A stretch of DNA of 64,000 nucleotides, from assembly GCF_000425945.1 (NCBI RefSeq), contig NZ_AUEK01000006.1, forward strand, positions 605,057 to 669,056, read 5' to 3'. A program made the position numbers and the translations under genes. How positions within the stretch are numbered: the first letter of the stretch is position 1; every line of letters begins with the position of its first letter. Below, in pieces: positions 25,170-34,150 of this stretch. This DNA comes from Candidatus Solirubrobacter pratensis. Lineage in GTDB: Bacteria; Actinomycetota; Thermoleophilia; Solirubrobacterales; Solirubrobacteraceae. A model generated the notes under the pieces. That model did no database searches, was not told where the DNA came from, and saw only the letters and a program-made list of their open reading frames with translations.

Positions 25170-25813
25170 GGCGCGCCCTCCCCCTGCTCGCCGCGCTCGC
25201 GCTGCTGTGCGCGCCGGCCGCCGACGCCGCCGTGCCCAAGCCGGCCATCGTCTCCAAGCCGATCCCCTTCGGCGCCAAGCGCAAGCTCCAGACCGCCGCC
25301 TACGCCAAGCGCCATTACGGCGTTGCGACGTACCGGCTGACCGACCCGCACGTGATCGTCGAGCACTACACCGTCACCAGCTCGTTCCAGCAGACCTGGA
25401 ACACGTTCGCGCCCGACACGCCGGATGCCGAGCTGCATGAGCTGCCCGGCACGTGCTCGCACTTCGTGATCGACCGCGACGGCACGATCTACCAGCTCGT
25501 CCCGCTCTCGATCATGTGCCGCCACACGGTCGGGCTCAACTACACGGCGATCGGGATCGAGCACGTCGGCTCCAGCGACGCGCAGATTCTCTCGGACTCC
25601 CGCCAGATGGCCGCGTCGCTGCGGCTCACGCGCTGGCTGCGCTGCCGTTACGGGATCGGCGTGCGCAACGTGATCGGGCACGCCGAGAGCCTCTCCTCGC
25701 CATACCACCGCGAGAACGTCGCGCGCCTGCGCACGCAGACGCACGGGGACATGACGCACGCCGCGATGACGAAGTACCGGCGTCAGCTCTCCGCGCGCGG
25801 GACCTGCTCGTAG
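25166..25813 (+). CDS. Secreted N-acetylmuramoyl-L-alanine amidase (Amidase_2/PGRP)
   Basis: A 215-residue secreted protein: Sec signal peptide (MRRALPLLAALALLCAPAADA) and a type-2 amidase / peptidoglycan-recognition domain. Visible zinc-site segments are VIVEHYTVTSS near the start and RNVIGHAESLSSPYHREN towards the end, with GTIYQLVPL and YTAIGIEHVGSS between. It should cut the bond between muramic acid and the stem peptide in cell-wall turnover. The ATG overlaps the TetR stop, so expression is coupled to that regulator. Length is near the minimum for a one-domain amidase; no binding repeats are present. Confidence 0.85.
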   Translation: MRRALPLLAALALLCAPAADAAVPKPAIVSKPIPFGAKRKLQTAAYAKRHYGVATYRLTDPHVIVEHYTVTSSFQQTWNTFAPDTPDAELHELPGTCSHFVIDRDGTIYQLVPLSIMCRHTVGLNYTAIGIEHVGSSDAQILSDSRQMAASLRLTRWLRCRYGIGVRNVIGHAESLSSPYHRENVARLRTQTHGDMTHAAMTKYRRQLSARGTCS

Positions 25814-25901
25814 ACCTCGGCTGCGAGCGTAGAGCGGCGCGCCGCAAGTCTTAAGGCAGCTTGATGAGGCCATTAGCCCCGACTTGAGATTCCGGTGCAG
25901 G

Positions 25902-26009
25902 ATGCTCTTCGTGCTCGCCGCCGTGACCGCATCCCTCCCGACCCTCCTGGCCATGGCGGCGGCCGTGCTCTTCGCCTTGATGGCGTGGGCCGGCTCCAGT
26001 ACGCACTGA
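25902..26009 (+). CDS. Possible 35-residue membrane peptide
   Basis: A 35-codon frame encoding a peptide that is almost all one hydrophobic helix (FVLAAVTASLPTLLAMAAAV and onward) with a GSSTH tail. It sits in a 310-base gap otherwise without genes. No proper ribosome site is seen (GCAGG touches the ATG), so it is offered only as a candidate small protein. Confidence 0.25.
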   Translation: MLFVLAAVTASLPTLLAMAAAVLFALMAWAGSSTH

Positions 26010-26122
26010 AGGCGCGCGATATCAGGCTGCGAGTGTCCCGCTCGCCGCCCCGCCGCCGACTCACGTCGCCGCGGCGCCTGGGACCCCCTCTCCCCTGGGC
26101 GCCGCGGCGGCTGTTTGCTCCC

Positions 26123-27271
26123 TCAGGCCTCGTCGACCTGAACGCGACCGCCGGGGCCGACGCCGAGGCGGCGCCGGCCGGCCAGCAGCTCGATCAGCTC
26201 GGCGCCGACGAGCTCGCGCCTCCAGCCGCGCAGCGTGCGCACGTCGGGCTCGGTGTGGCCGCGCCGCGCCGCCACGACGACCGGAGCGAGGTCGGCGCGC
26301 GCCGCGATCAGCTCGTAGGCCAGGCCCGCCTCCTGCGCGCGCGTGCGCACGAGCGACTCCGCGAGCGCGATCGTCGGGCCGTCGACGGCCTCGGTCGGCG
26401 CGCGGTCGCCCTCCTCGAGCCGGATCGGCTCGCCGCGCTTGCCGCGCTCGATCGCCTGCACGATGTCCTCTCCGCGCCGGCGCACCACGTCCGGCGTGAT
26501 GCCGCGGATCTGCGACAGCTCCCGCCGCCCCAGCGGCTGGCGCTTGGCCAGCTCCACCACCGTCGGGTCGCGCAGGATCGCGCCGACCGGCCGGTCCTCG
26601 CGCGCCGCGGAGCGCTCGCGCCAGGCCGCCAGCTCGCGCGCCACGGCCCGCTCGCGCGGATCCAGGCCGCTCACGCGCGGCAGCCGGCGCCACACCTCGT
26701 CGGGATCGCGCTCATCGGTCGCCTCGGCGATCGCGACGCACTCCTCGCGCGCCCATTCGAGCCGGCCGCGCTCCGCCAGGCGGCCCTGGATGTCGTCGGC
26801 GAGCGCGAGCAGGTGCTCGACGTCCCCGCGAGCGTAGGCGAGTTGCTCCTCCGTGAGCGGGCGCGCGTCCCAGCGGGTGAAGCTGGCCGTCTTGGGCAGG
26901 CGGATCCGCAGCACGTCGTGCAGCAGGCCGTTGTAGCCCGCCTGGGCGGAGAAGCCGGCGAAGCCCGCGGAGACCTGCGTGTCGAAGACGTTCGTGAACG
27001 TCGTCCGCCACTCGCGCCGCAGGATCGCCACATCCTGCCGGCCCGCGTGCAGGACGATCTCGACGCCGGGATCCGCGAGCACCTCGGCCAGCGGCGCGGG
27101 ATCGACTCCGTCCAGCGGATCGAGCACGGCGACCTCGCCGCCGGCCGCGATCTGCACCAGGCAGAGCAGCGGCCGGTAGCGGCCTTCCGGCATGAACTCC
27201 GTGTCGAGGCCCAGCCGCCCCTGCTCGCGCGCCGCCTCCGCGAGGCGCGCGACATCCCCCTGGTTCATCAC
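26123..27271 (-). CDS. rnd: Ribonuclease D
   Basis: A 382-residue DEDD 3'-5' exoribonuclease of normal length. ExoI holds LGLDTEFMPEG (Asp and Glu), ExoII VLHAGRQDVAIL, ExoIII YARGDVEHLLALADDI; then RPLTEEQLAYA and two C-terminal HRDC domains (about 205-285 and 300-375, with REDRPVGAILRDPTVVELAK). It trims the 3' ends of tRNA and other stable RNAs. It is transcribed alone, with an L,D-transpeptidase gene upstream on the same strand. Confidence 0.93.
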   Translation of the reverse strand: MMNQGDVARLAEAAREQGRLGLDTEFMPEGRYRPLLCLVQIAAGGEVAVLDPLDGVDPAPLAEVLADPGVEIVLHAGRQDVAILRREWRTTFTNVFDTQVSAGFAGFSAQAGYNGLLHDVLRIRLPKTASFTRWDARPLTEEQLAYARGDVEHLLALADDIQGRLAERGRLEWAREECVAIAEATDERDPDEVWRRLPRVSGLDPRERAVARELAAWRERSAAREDRPVGAILRDPTVVELAKRQPLGRRELSQIRGITPDVVRRRGEDIVQAIERGKRGEPIRLEEGDRAPTEAVDGPTIALAESLVRTRAQEAGLAYELIAARADLAPVVVAARRGHTEPDVRTLRGWRRELVGAELIELLAGRRRLGVGPGGRVQVDEA

Positions 27272-27323
27272 TGTGGCGCGACCCTATCCGGGCCGTTCGG
27301 ACGGGAACGCGCCAAAGGGGGGC

Positions 27324-28319
27324 CTAGTTGCCGATCAGGACCGGCGTCCCCACCGGGACACGGGGATAGAGGTCGATCACGTCCGGGACCGTCATGCGGA
27401 TGCAGCCGTGCGAGGCACGCGTGCCGATCGATCCCGGGATACCGGTGCCGTGGATGCCGACCCCGTTGACGATGCCCATCCAGCGCGCCTTGAGCGGGTT
27501 CTCGGCCGAGCCGCCCGGCACCGACTCGTTCGCGTACGCGCCGGCCCACGGGCTGTTCGGCGCCGTCCAGGTCGGGTTGACGGCCTTGTTGGCGATCGCG
27601 AAGCGGCCCGTCGGCGTCGGGTACGCGGGCATGCCGACCGCGACGCGGTAGGTCTTGGACAGCTTCAGCCGCTTGAACAGGCGCAGCTTGAAGTTCGCGC
27701 GGTCGATCGTGACGATCGTCCCGTAGGCGCTCGCCAGCCCGCCGGTCGTCACCTTCGGCTTGACCACCTTGAGCGCCGGCTGGAGCACACGCTGCTGCGC
27801 CGGATCGGTCAGGACCTTGCCGACCGCCGCCGCGAGCGCGGCGGCGTCGACCGAGCGGCCGTCGCGCGAGGCGACCTTGGTGATCCGCGAGATCCCGATC
27901 TTCACCGACGCGTCGCGCGGCGCCTTGGCGACCCTGCCCGCGACCTTCTTCGCGTACGCGTCGACGGCCTTGGCGTCGTAGGTGATGTAGAGCGGCACGT
28001 TCACGGGGCCGGAATGCGGCGCCTGGCCGGCGTTGTACGCGCGCCGGGCCGACTTCTTGACGTCGAAGGCGAGCTTGACGTCGGCCATCTGGAGCGCGAT
28101 CTTGCGGCCCGCGACGTGCGTCGAGAGCGGCCTGCCGAGCACCGGGCCGAACGTGCTGTACAGCCGCCCGGCGGCTTCGTCGAGCGTCAGCCCCGAGAGG
28201 TCCGTTCCGGCGGCGCTCACGCCGGCCGCGATGCGCGGCTGGGGCGGGGGCGTCTGCGCGCCGGCGGCGGGCGCGAGCAACAGGAGCAGGGCGAAGGTCA
28301 GGATCGCGGTCCGGCGCAT
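27324..28319 (-). CDS. L,D-transpeptidase (YkuD) with PG-binding domain
   Basis: A 331-residue exported protein. Signal peptide (MRRTAILTFALLLLLAPAAG), a peptidoglycan-binding type-4-like domain (about 35-180, LTLDEAAGRLYSTFGPVLGR), and a C-terminal YkuD catalytic domain (about 195-331) with the full HGTGIPGSIGTRASHGCIRM signature in which the Cys is the nucleophile. It forms 3-3 cross-links in the wall or attaches proteins to it. ATG 28319 is chosen over upstream codons because it starts the signal peptide. Confidence 0.92.
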   Translation of the reverse strand: MRRTAILTFALLLLLAPAAGAQTPPPQPRIAAGVSAAGTDLSGLTLDEAAGRLYSTFGPVLGRPLSTHVAGRKIALQMADVKLAFDVKKSARRAYNAGQAPHSGPVNVPLYITYDAKAVDAYAKKVAGRVAKAPRDASVKIGISRITKVASRDGRSVDAAALAAAVGKVLTDPAQQRVLQPALKVVKPKVTTGGLASAYGTIVTIDRANFKLRLFKRLKLSKTYRVAVGMPAYPTPTGRFAIANKAVNPTWTAPNSPWAGAYANESVPGGSAENPLKARWMGIVNGVGIHGTGIPGSIGTRASHGCIRMTVPDVIDLYPRVPVGTPVLIGN

Positions 28320-28379
28320 GGCGAACCAGCCTAGCCGCACCGGACAGCGGTTCCTCCTGCGTGCACGTTCAATTGCGGA

Positions 28380-29210
28380 CTACGCGGGGAACGGGAGCAG
28401 CAGCTCGAGCAGGCGCAGCGTGGAGTCGACCTGCGGGCAGTTCCCGGCGCCCTCGATCAGCTCGACGTGCGTGGTCGGGAGCCGATCCAGCACGATTCGC
28501 GCGCTCCTGCGCGGGATCGCCCGGTCGCGCGTGCCCCACACGAGCAGGACCGGGCACGCGATGCCGGCGAGGTCGAACGGGGCGCTGCAGAGCTCCGGCA
28601 GCAGGCGCCGGCCGGGCTCGAGCAGGCCGGCGACGGCGGCGCGCGTCGCGTCCCCGGGGCCGAACGCGTCGACGGCGGCGCGCTGGCCGTCGCGCGGGTG
28701 CGGGAACGCCGTCCGGCCGCGCAGGAGCGCGAGCGGCACCGGGATCGGCGTGGCGAGCAGCTTGCGCACGATCGGGTCGAGCTCGATCGCGTCGAACCAG
28801 CCGGGCGGCTCGAGCCCCGCGGGCGCGACCGGGATCACGCCCGCGAGCGGCAGCTCGCCGCGCTCGGCCAGCCGCAGCGCGATGCAGCCGCCGAGCGAGT
28901 TGCCGGCAACGACCACCGGCCGCCCGCCCGCCCACGTCTGCACCAGCTCGGCCGCGAACACGTCCAGCTGCGGCAGCAGGGCGCCGGGGTGCAGCCGCGT
29001 CGCGGCGCCGAAGCCCGGGAGGTCGACGGCGATCGCGCGGCGGTCGCGGGCGCCGAGCTCGGCCAGCAGCGGCCGCCAGGTGTCGGCGGAGTCGCCCCAG
29101 CCGTGAAGCAGCACGATGCCGGGGCCGCCGCCCTCGACCTCGAGCGCGCGTGTCGTGTGCCCGGCGACCGGGAGGCGATGCTCGATCAGCGCCTGCATCT
29201 GCCAGTGCAT
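28380..29210 (-). CDS. Alpha/beta hydrolase with His-to-Asn at the catalytic position
   Basis: A 276-residue alpha/beta-hydrolase of the esterase/lactonase type. Oxyanion segment LLHGWGDSADTWRPL, nucleophile elbow VVAGNSLGGCIALRL (Ser), acid in VLLVWGTRDRAIP (Asp). The family places its catalytic His next, in a GxGHxPxxE-like motif; here it is GAGNCPQVD with Asn257 (codon AAC). Unless another His serves, the triad is incomplete. ATG 29210 has GAAGGGG almost touching it; ATG 29198 is the alternative start. Confidence 0.82.
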   Translation of the reverse strand: MHWQMQALIEHRLPVAGHTTRALEVEGGGPGIVLLHGWGDSADTWRPLLAELGARDRRAIAVDLPGFGAATRLHPGALLPQLDVFAAELVQTWAGGRPVVVAGNSLGGCIALRLAERGELPLAGVIPVAPAGLEPPGWFDAIELDPIVRKLLATPIPVPLALLRGRTAFPHPRDGQRAAVDAFGPGDATRAAVAGLLEPGRRLLPELCSAPFDLAGIACPVLLVWGTRDRAIPRRSARIVLDRLPTTHVELIEGAGNCPQVDSTLRLLELLLPFPA

Positions 29211-29271
29211 ACCCCTTCGAGTGTCGGAGCTGACAGCGTGTCAGACGAGCCGGACTAGATTTGGCGCGCAG

Positions 29272-29919
29272 ATGTCCGACGCCGTGATCGAGGTGGAGGG
29301 GCCGCCCGAGGAGCCGCCGCGCGGCCTGTTCGAGCGCCTGCGGGCCGATCCGCTCCGCGCGCCCGAGCTGATCGCGCTCGCGGCGAGCGAGCGCCACGCG
29401 CCGGCGGCGGCCGCCTGGGCGCAGGAGCGCCGGCGCGTCTACGGCTCCGATCCGGCGTCCCTCGGGCGGATGGCCAAGCGCAGGCACGCGCAGCTCGCGC
29501 GCCTGGAGGGCGCGGCGACCGGCGTCGGCGGGTTCGTGACGTTCGTGCCCGACCTCGTCGGCCTGGCGTGGATCCAGTCGCGGCTCGTGTTCTTCGTCGC
29601 CGCCGCATACGGCTTCGACCCGCGCGACCCGATGCGCCCGGCCGAGCTGCTCGTGCTCACGGGCCTGTATCCGGACCCGCAGTCCGCGCGCGCGGCGCTC
29701 GACGGCGCCGGCACGACGCTCGCCGCCGCCTACGTCGGCACCAAGCTCGCGCGCGACGAGGCGCTGGCGAGGCGGCTGCTGGCGATGGTCGGCAAGCGGA
29801 CGGGCAGGCGGATCGCCGGCCGCCTGATCCCGTTCTTCGCCGTCGCGTTCAACGCCGTGGCCAACGAGCGCGACACCCGCGCGCTCGCGGAGCGCGCGAT
29901 CCGCTACTACGGCGGGTGA
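29272..29919 (+). CDS. EcsC-family protein
   Basis: A 215-residue protein matching the EcsC family: KRRHAQLARLEGAATGVGGF, FVPDLVGLAWIQSRLVFFVA, AAYGFDPRDPMRPAELLVLT and GRRIAGRLIPFFAVAFNAVA followed by ANERDTRALAERAIRYY. The family has amphipathic or membrane-associated helices; EcsC lies with an ABC transporter in Bacillus, but its biochemical role is unknown. Here no ABC genes are near. It precedes the YhaM-like nuclease by 31 bases and may share a transcript with it. Confidence 0.8.
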   Translation: MSDAVIEVEGPPEEPPRGLFERLRADPLRAPELIALAASERHAPAAAAWAQERRRVYGSDPASLGRMAKRRHAQLARLEGAATGVGGFVTFVPDLVGLAWIQSRLVFFVAAAYGFDPRDPMRPAELLVLTGLYPDPQSARAALDGAGTTLAAAYVGTKLARDEALARRLLAMVGKRTGRRIAGRLIPFFAVAFNAVANERDTRALAERAIRYYGG

Positions 29920-29950
29920 TGCGTCCGGCGCGGGACCTAGGGTTCCCCGC

Positions 29951-30862
29951 GTGCTCGTGCGGCAGCTTATCGACGGCGAGGAAGCGGACCTGATCCTGCT
30001 GGTCCGCGAGCGCTCCGGCTGTCGCGTGACGTTCGCCGACCGCACCGGGAATCTGAGCGCGACGCTCGCGCCCGAGGTGGCCGAGTGGTGCGAGCCGGGG
30101 GCGTGCGTGCGCGTGGCGGGCCGCGTGGAGCGCGGGCGGATCGAGGTCGCGTCGCTGCGGATCGCTCGCGCAGAGGAGTGTGCACCGGAGGATCTGCTGG
30201 ACGGCCCGCGCGCGAGCGTCGAGCAGCTGGAGGCGGGGCTGCGCGAGCTGATCGCGACGGTCCAGTGCGATCACCTGCGCGCGCTGCTGGCGCTCGTCTT
30301 CGGCGAGCGGTCGGAGACCTGGCGGGCGTTCCGGGAAGCGCCGGCCGCGAAGCGCTACCACCAGGCCTACCGCCACGGGCTGCTCGAGCACTCGCTCACG
30401 GTCGCGCAGGGCGTGTCGGCGATCTCGGCGACCTTCGGCGGCGTCGACCGCGACGTCGCGGTCACGGGCGCGCTGCTGCATGACATTGGCAAGCTCGACG
30501 CCTACACGTCGGACCCGCTCGCGATCGACATGACCGACCTCGGGCGCCTGCAGGGCGAGATCCCGCTCGGCTACTACCGCGTCCGGCGGCTGATCGAGGA
30601 GCTGCCGGGCTTCCCGTCCGAGCTCGCCGCCGCGGTGCTGCACATCATCCTCAGCCACCACGGCCAGCTCGAGCACGGCTCGCCGGTCGTGCCCTGCACG
30701 CGCGAGGCGACGCTCGTGCACATGATCGACAACCTCGGCGGCCGGCTCGGGTCGTTCGACCGGCTCGAGAAGGCGCTGCCCGACGGCTCGCGCTGGTCGG
30801 GCTACGACCGCGTGCTCGGCGCCGGCGCCTGGTTCGCCGCGCGCGACCGCGCGGCCGCCTAG
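29951..30862 (+). CDS. YhaM-like 3'-5' exoribonuclease (OB fold + HD)
   Basis: A 303-residue protein, close to the 314 residues of Bacillus YhaM. Residues 1-85 form an OB-fold nucleic-acid-binding domain (LVRERSGCRVTFADRTGNLS, CVRVAGRVERGRIEV). Residues about 135-290 form the HD phosphohydrolase domain: YRHGLLEHSLTVAQG, TGALLHDIGKLDAY, HIILSHHGQLEHGSP, all metal-binding motifs present. It degrades RNA or single-stranded DNA from the 3' end with manganese. GTG 29951 is the start. It converges with the kinase gene, leaving 5 bases between stops. Confidence 0.88.
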   Translation: MLVRQLIDGEEADLILLVRERSGCRVTFADRTGNLSATLAPEVAEWCEPGACVRVAGRVERGRIEVASLRIARAEECAPEDLLDGPRASVEQLEAGLRELIATVQCDHLRALLALVFGERSETWRAFREAPAAKRYHQAYRHGLLEHSLTVAQGVSAISATFGGVDRDVAVTGALLHDIGKLDAYTSDPLAIDMTDLGRLQGEIPLGYYRVRRLIEELPGFPSELAAAVLHIILSHHGQLEHGSPVVPCTREATLVHMIDNLGGRLGSFDRLEKALPDGSRWSGYDRVLGAGAWFAARDRAAA

Positions 30863-30867
30863 CCGGG

Positions 30868-32982
30868 TCAGCCGGCACGCGTGACGGGCAGGTCGACGAC
30901 GATCATCGTGCCGACTCCCGGCGGGCTGGTGACGGCGATCGTGCCACCACTGGCCTCGACCCGGTCGACGAGGCCCACGAGGCCCGAGCCGCTCGCGGGA
31001 TCGGCGCCGCCGGCGCCGTCGTCGTGCACCTCGAGGTGCACCCGGCCCCCGTCGATGCGCACCCCGACGCGCGCGCCGGTCGCGCCGCTGTGCTTGACGA
31101 CGTTCGTCAGCGCCTCGGCGACGACGAAGTACGCCGTCGTCTCCAGCGCCGCCGGCAGGCGCGCGTCCGGGACGTCGACCTCGACGTCGATCGCGAGGCG
31201 GTCGGCGAGCGAGCGCAGGGCCGCGCGCAGGCCGCCGTTGGCCAGCGTCGACGGCATGATGCCGTGCACGAGGTCGCGCAGCGAGTCGATCGCCCCCTCG
31301 GCATGGCGCAGCGACTCGTCCATCAGCTCCGACGCCGTGCCGCCGTCGGGCAGCGCGCCCCTGGCGAGCTTGAGCGTGATCACCGTGTTGACGAGGCCCT
31401 GCTGCGCGCCGTCGTGGAGGTCGCGCTGGATCCGGCGCCGCGTCTCGTCCGCGGTCGCCACGATGCGGGCGCGCGACGCGGTCAGCGTGGCGCGGCTGAC
31501 GGCGTTGCCGATCGCGGTGGCGACGAGCTCGGAGAACTGCGCGAGCCGCTCCTCCGTGCGGGGCGGAAGCGGCTCGCCACCGGTCATGACGGCGAGCAGG
31601 CCCCATAACCGGCCGCCGACCTCGATCGGCGCGCCGACGGCGGCGCCGAGCCCGGCCTCGCGCGCGCCCGGCACGTCCCGGTAGTCGTCCAGGCGCGCCG
31701 GGGCGCGGGTGCGCATGACGCGCTCGGAGAGGCTGGGCGCCACGACCGGTATGCGGCGGCCGACCCAGCCGATCGTCCCGCGCAGGGCGAGGATGACGGC
31801 GTAGCCCTCGGGCTCGTAGCGCAGCAGCGCCGTCGGCTGGTCGCCGTGCAGCCGCGACGCCTCCAGCGCCACGGCCTCGAACACGTGCGGCTGCGACGCA
31901 CCATGCGCCACCAGCGTCGCCACGCGCCGCAGGGCTCCTTGCTCGTCGGCCAGCCGCTGCAGCTCCGAGCGCGCCTGCGCGTTCGCGATCGCGGTGCTCA
32001 CGAGCGCGGCGAAGCGCGCGACCCGCAGCTCGGTGCCGGCCGGCGGCGGCTCCGGCTGCGAGAAGACGACGGCGAGCTGCCCCCACGGGCGGCCCTGGAC
32101 CATGATCGGGCCGCCCGCGGCGGAGCGAATGCCGAGCCGCCTGGCGAGCTCCCCGAACGGGCCCGGCACCAGCGGGTAGTCGTCGATCAGCGCCGGCCGC
32201 AGCGTGCTCCGGATCAGCGACAGCAGGCTGCCCTCGGGCGCGACCTCGCTCACGCCGACGAACTCGGTCGCCCCGCTCTCGCGCCACGCCGCCACGCACG
32301 TGCTCAGCTCACCGTCGTAGCGGTGCATGAGCGCGGTCCCGCCGACGAGCCGCCAGAGCTCCTCCGCGACGGCGGCGAACACGCCGTCGGCGTCCGCCCC
32401 GCGCGCCACGAGCTCGGCCACGCGCCGCAGCGCCGCCTGCTCCTGAGCCAGCAGTGTCAGCTCCGCGCGCGCCTGCGCGGTCGCGATCCCGGCGGAGACC
32501 ATCGCGGTGAACCCCTCGATGCGCTCCGCGACGTGCGGCGCGAGGCGCCGGGATCCGGACGAGACCGCGAACACGACGCCCCACACCCGCCCCGCGACCT
32601 CGATCGGTACGCCGACCGACGAGTGCACGCGCAGCCGCTGCGCCTCCTCGGCGAACGCCTGGTACGAGCCGCGCTGCTCGACCCCGAGCGACACGGGCCG
32701 GGCACCCTCGCGAACGGCACGAAGGAGTGGGTCCAGGGGCCGCCGGGCGCCGAGCGGCAGCTCGAGCCCGGTCGCGCTCCACTCGGCGACGACCGTCGCC
32801 CGGTCGCCCACGTCGAAGCGCAGCGTGACGACGGCGTCGGCGCCCACGAGCCGGCCGATCTCCTCGTTCACGACGGCCAGCAGCCGTTCCTGCGACACCT
32901 CCCGGGCGACCATCGTGGCGACCCGCCGCAATGCGGCCTGCTCTTCAACTCCGTTGGCGGCCACGTCGGCCGGAACCGACAT
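30868..32982 (-). CDS. Soluble three-GAF histidine kinase (HK4)
   Basis: A 704-residue cytoplasmic paralogue of the membrane kinases in this window: no signal peptide or TM helix. Three GAF domains start near residues 12, 176 and 341, each opened by EEQAALRRVATMVA, AQEQAALRRVAELVA or ADEQGALRRVATLVA. Then HisKA_3 with His523 in QRDLHDGAQQG and HATPase_c with EALTNVVKHS and DDGAGGADP. It should sense intracellular small molecules and phosphorylate an unlinked LuxR-type regulator. ATG 32982 gives MSVPADVAANGVEEQ. No solute-binding protein is next to it, unlike the membrane members. Confidence 0.92.
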   Translation of the reverse strand: MSVPADVAANGVEEQAALRRVATMVAREVSQERLLAVVNEEIGRLVGADAVVTLRFDVGDRATVVAEWSATGLELPLGARRPLDPLLRAVREGARPVSLGVEQRGSYQAFAEEAQRLRVHSSVGVPIEVAGRVWGVVFAVSSGSRRLAPHVAERIEGFTAMVSAGIATAQARAELTLLAQEQAALRRVAELVARGADADGVFAAVAEELWRLVGGTALMHRYDGELSTCVAAWRESGATEFVGVSEVAPEGSLLSLIRSTLRPALIDDYPLVPGPFGELARRLGIRSAAGGPIMVQGRPWGQLAVVFSQPEPPPAGTELRVARFAALVSTAIANAQARSELQRLADEQGALRRVATLVAHGASQPHVFEAVALEASRLHGDQPTALLRYEPEGYAVILALRGTIGWVGRRIPVVAPSLSERVMRTRAPARLDDYRDVPGAREAGLGAAVGAPIEVGGRLWGLLAVMTGGEPLPPRTEERLAQFSELVATAIGNAVSRATLTASRARIVATADETRRRIQRDLHDGAQQGLVNTVITLKLARGALPDGGTASELMDESLRHAEGAIDSLRDLVHGIMPSTLANGGLRAALRSLADRLAIDVEVDVPDARLPAALETTAYFVVAEALTNVVKHSGATGARVGVRIDGGRVHLEVHDDGAGGADPASGSGLVGLVDRVEASGGTIAVTSPPGVGTMIVVDLPVTRAG

Positions 32983-33003
32983 ACAGCCACAGTACCGCCG
33001 CCG

Positions 33004-34080
33004 CTAGAGGATCTCGATCTCCGAGGAGTCGCCGACCATGAACCGGTAGGCGCGCGGCTGGCGCGTGCTGCGACCGATATGGACGTTGCGGCCGAGCAGC
33101 GAGGACTCCATCCGCCCGTCCAGCCCGCGCACCGAGGAGCCCTCGAGCAGGATCGAGTGCTCGACCTCGGCCGACTCCACCACGCAGTGGCGCCCGACCG
33201 CGGTGTAAGGGCCGATGTAGGCGTCGGTCAGCCGCGCGCCGGCGCCGACGATCGCGGGCCCGCGGACCGTGCTGCGCTCGAGCACCGCGCCGGCCTCGAC
33301 GATCACGCGGCCGTCGATCTGCGAGTGCTCGAGCTCGCCGTCGATGCGCCGCTCGACGCGCTCGAGGATCAGCCGGTTGGCCTCGAGCATGTCGTCGAGC
33401 CGGCCAGTGTCCTTCCACCAGCCGCGCACGACGTGCGACTCGACCGTCGCCTCGGCGTCCACCAGCCACTGGATCGCGTCGGTGATCTCCAGCTCGCCGC
33501 GGCCCGACGGCTTGATCGCCTTCGCGGCGTCGTGGATGCGGGCGGTGAACATGTAGACGCCGACGAGCGCGAGATCGGACGCCGGTTGGGCCGGCTTCTC
33601 GACCAGCCGCGCGATGCGGCCGTCGCCGTCGAGCTCCGCGACCCCGTAGTTCTGCGGATCCGGCACCGGCGTCAGCAGGATCAGGGCCTCGGGCGCGTTG
33701 GCCCGGAACGCGGACACGAGGTCGTCGATGCCGCCCTGGAGCAGGTTGTCGCCGAGGTACATCACGAACGGGTCGCCGCCGAGGAACGCCTCCGCGGTGA
33801 GGACCGCATGCGCGAGCCCGAGCGGCGCGTCCTGCTCGATGTAGGTGATCTCGACGCCGAAGCGCTCCCCGTCGCCGGCCGCCTCGCGGATCTCCCCGCC
33901 GGTCTCGGGCGCGATGATGATGCCCACCTCGCGGATCCCGGCCGCCGCCATCGACTCGATGGCGTAGAACAGCACCGGCTTGTTGGCCACCGGAACCAGC
34001 TGCTTGGCCGACGTGTATGTGATGGGGCGCAGGCGCGTGCCCTTGCCGCCCGAGAGGATCAGGCCCTTGAGCTGCTCCAT
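33004..34080 (-). CDS. rmlA: Glucose-1-phosphate thymidylyltransferase (long form)
   Basis: A 358-residue nucleotidyltransferase. N-terminal catalytic domain has MEQLKGLILSGGKGTRLRPI (GGxGTRL), AKQLVPVANKPVLFYAIES, FVMYLGDNLLQGG and LVEKP; the C-terminal 110 residues form a left-handed beta-helix (VIVEAGAVLERSTVRGPAIV), as in the long RmlA/RfbA-like group. It makes dTDP-glucose, the first step to dTDP-rhamnose or other deoxysugars. The long form is common in natural-product and some rhamnose loci. The rmlD and rmlB genes lie 11.6 kb away, so the pathway is split; rmlC is not in the window. Confidence 0.9.
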   Translation of the reverse strand: MEQLKGLILSGGKGTRLRPITYTSAKQLVPVANKPVLFYAIESMAAAGIREVGIIIAPETGGEIREAAGDGERFGVEITYIEQDAPLGLAHAVLTAEAFLGGDPFVMYLGDNLLQGGIDDLVSAFRANAPEALILLTPVPDPQNYGVAELDGDGRIARLVEKPAQPASDLALVGVYMFTARIHDAAKAIKPSGRGELEITDAIQWLVDAEATVESHVVRGWWKDTGRLDDMLEANRLILERVERRIDGELEHSQIDGRVIVEAGAVLERSTVRGPAIVGAGARLTDAYIGPYTAVGRHCVVESAEVEHSILLEGSSVRGLDGRMESSLLGRNVHIGRSTRQPRAYRFMVGDSSEIEIL

Positions 34081-34150
34081 AGCGCGGGAAGGGTATCGGC
34101 GCGCCGGGGCGCCCGACGGGACATCGCTCCCCACGGAATGGGCGGGTGTC

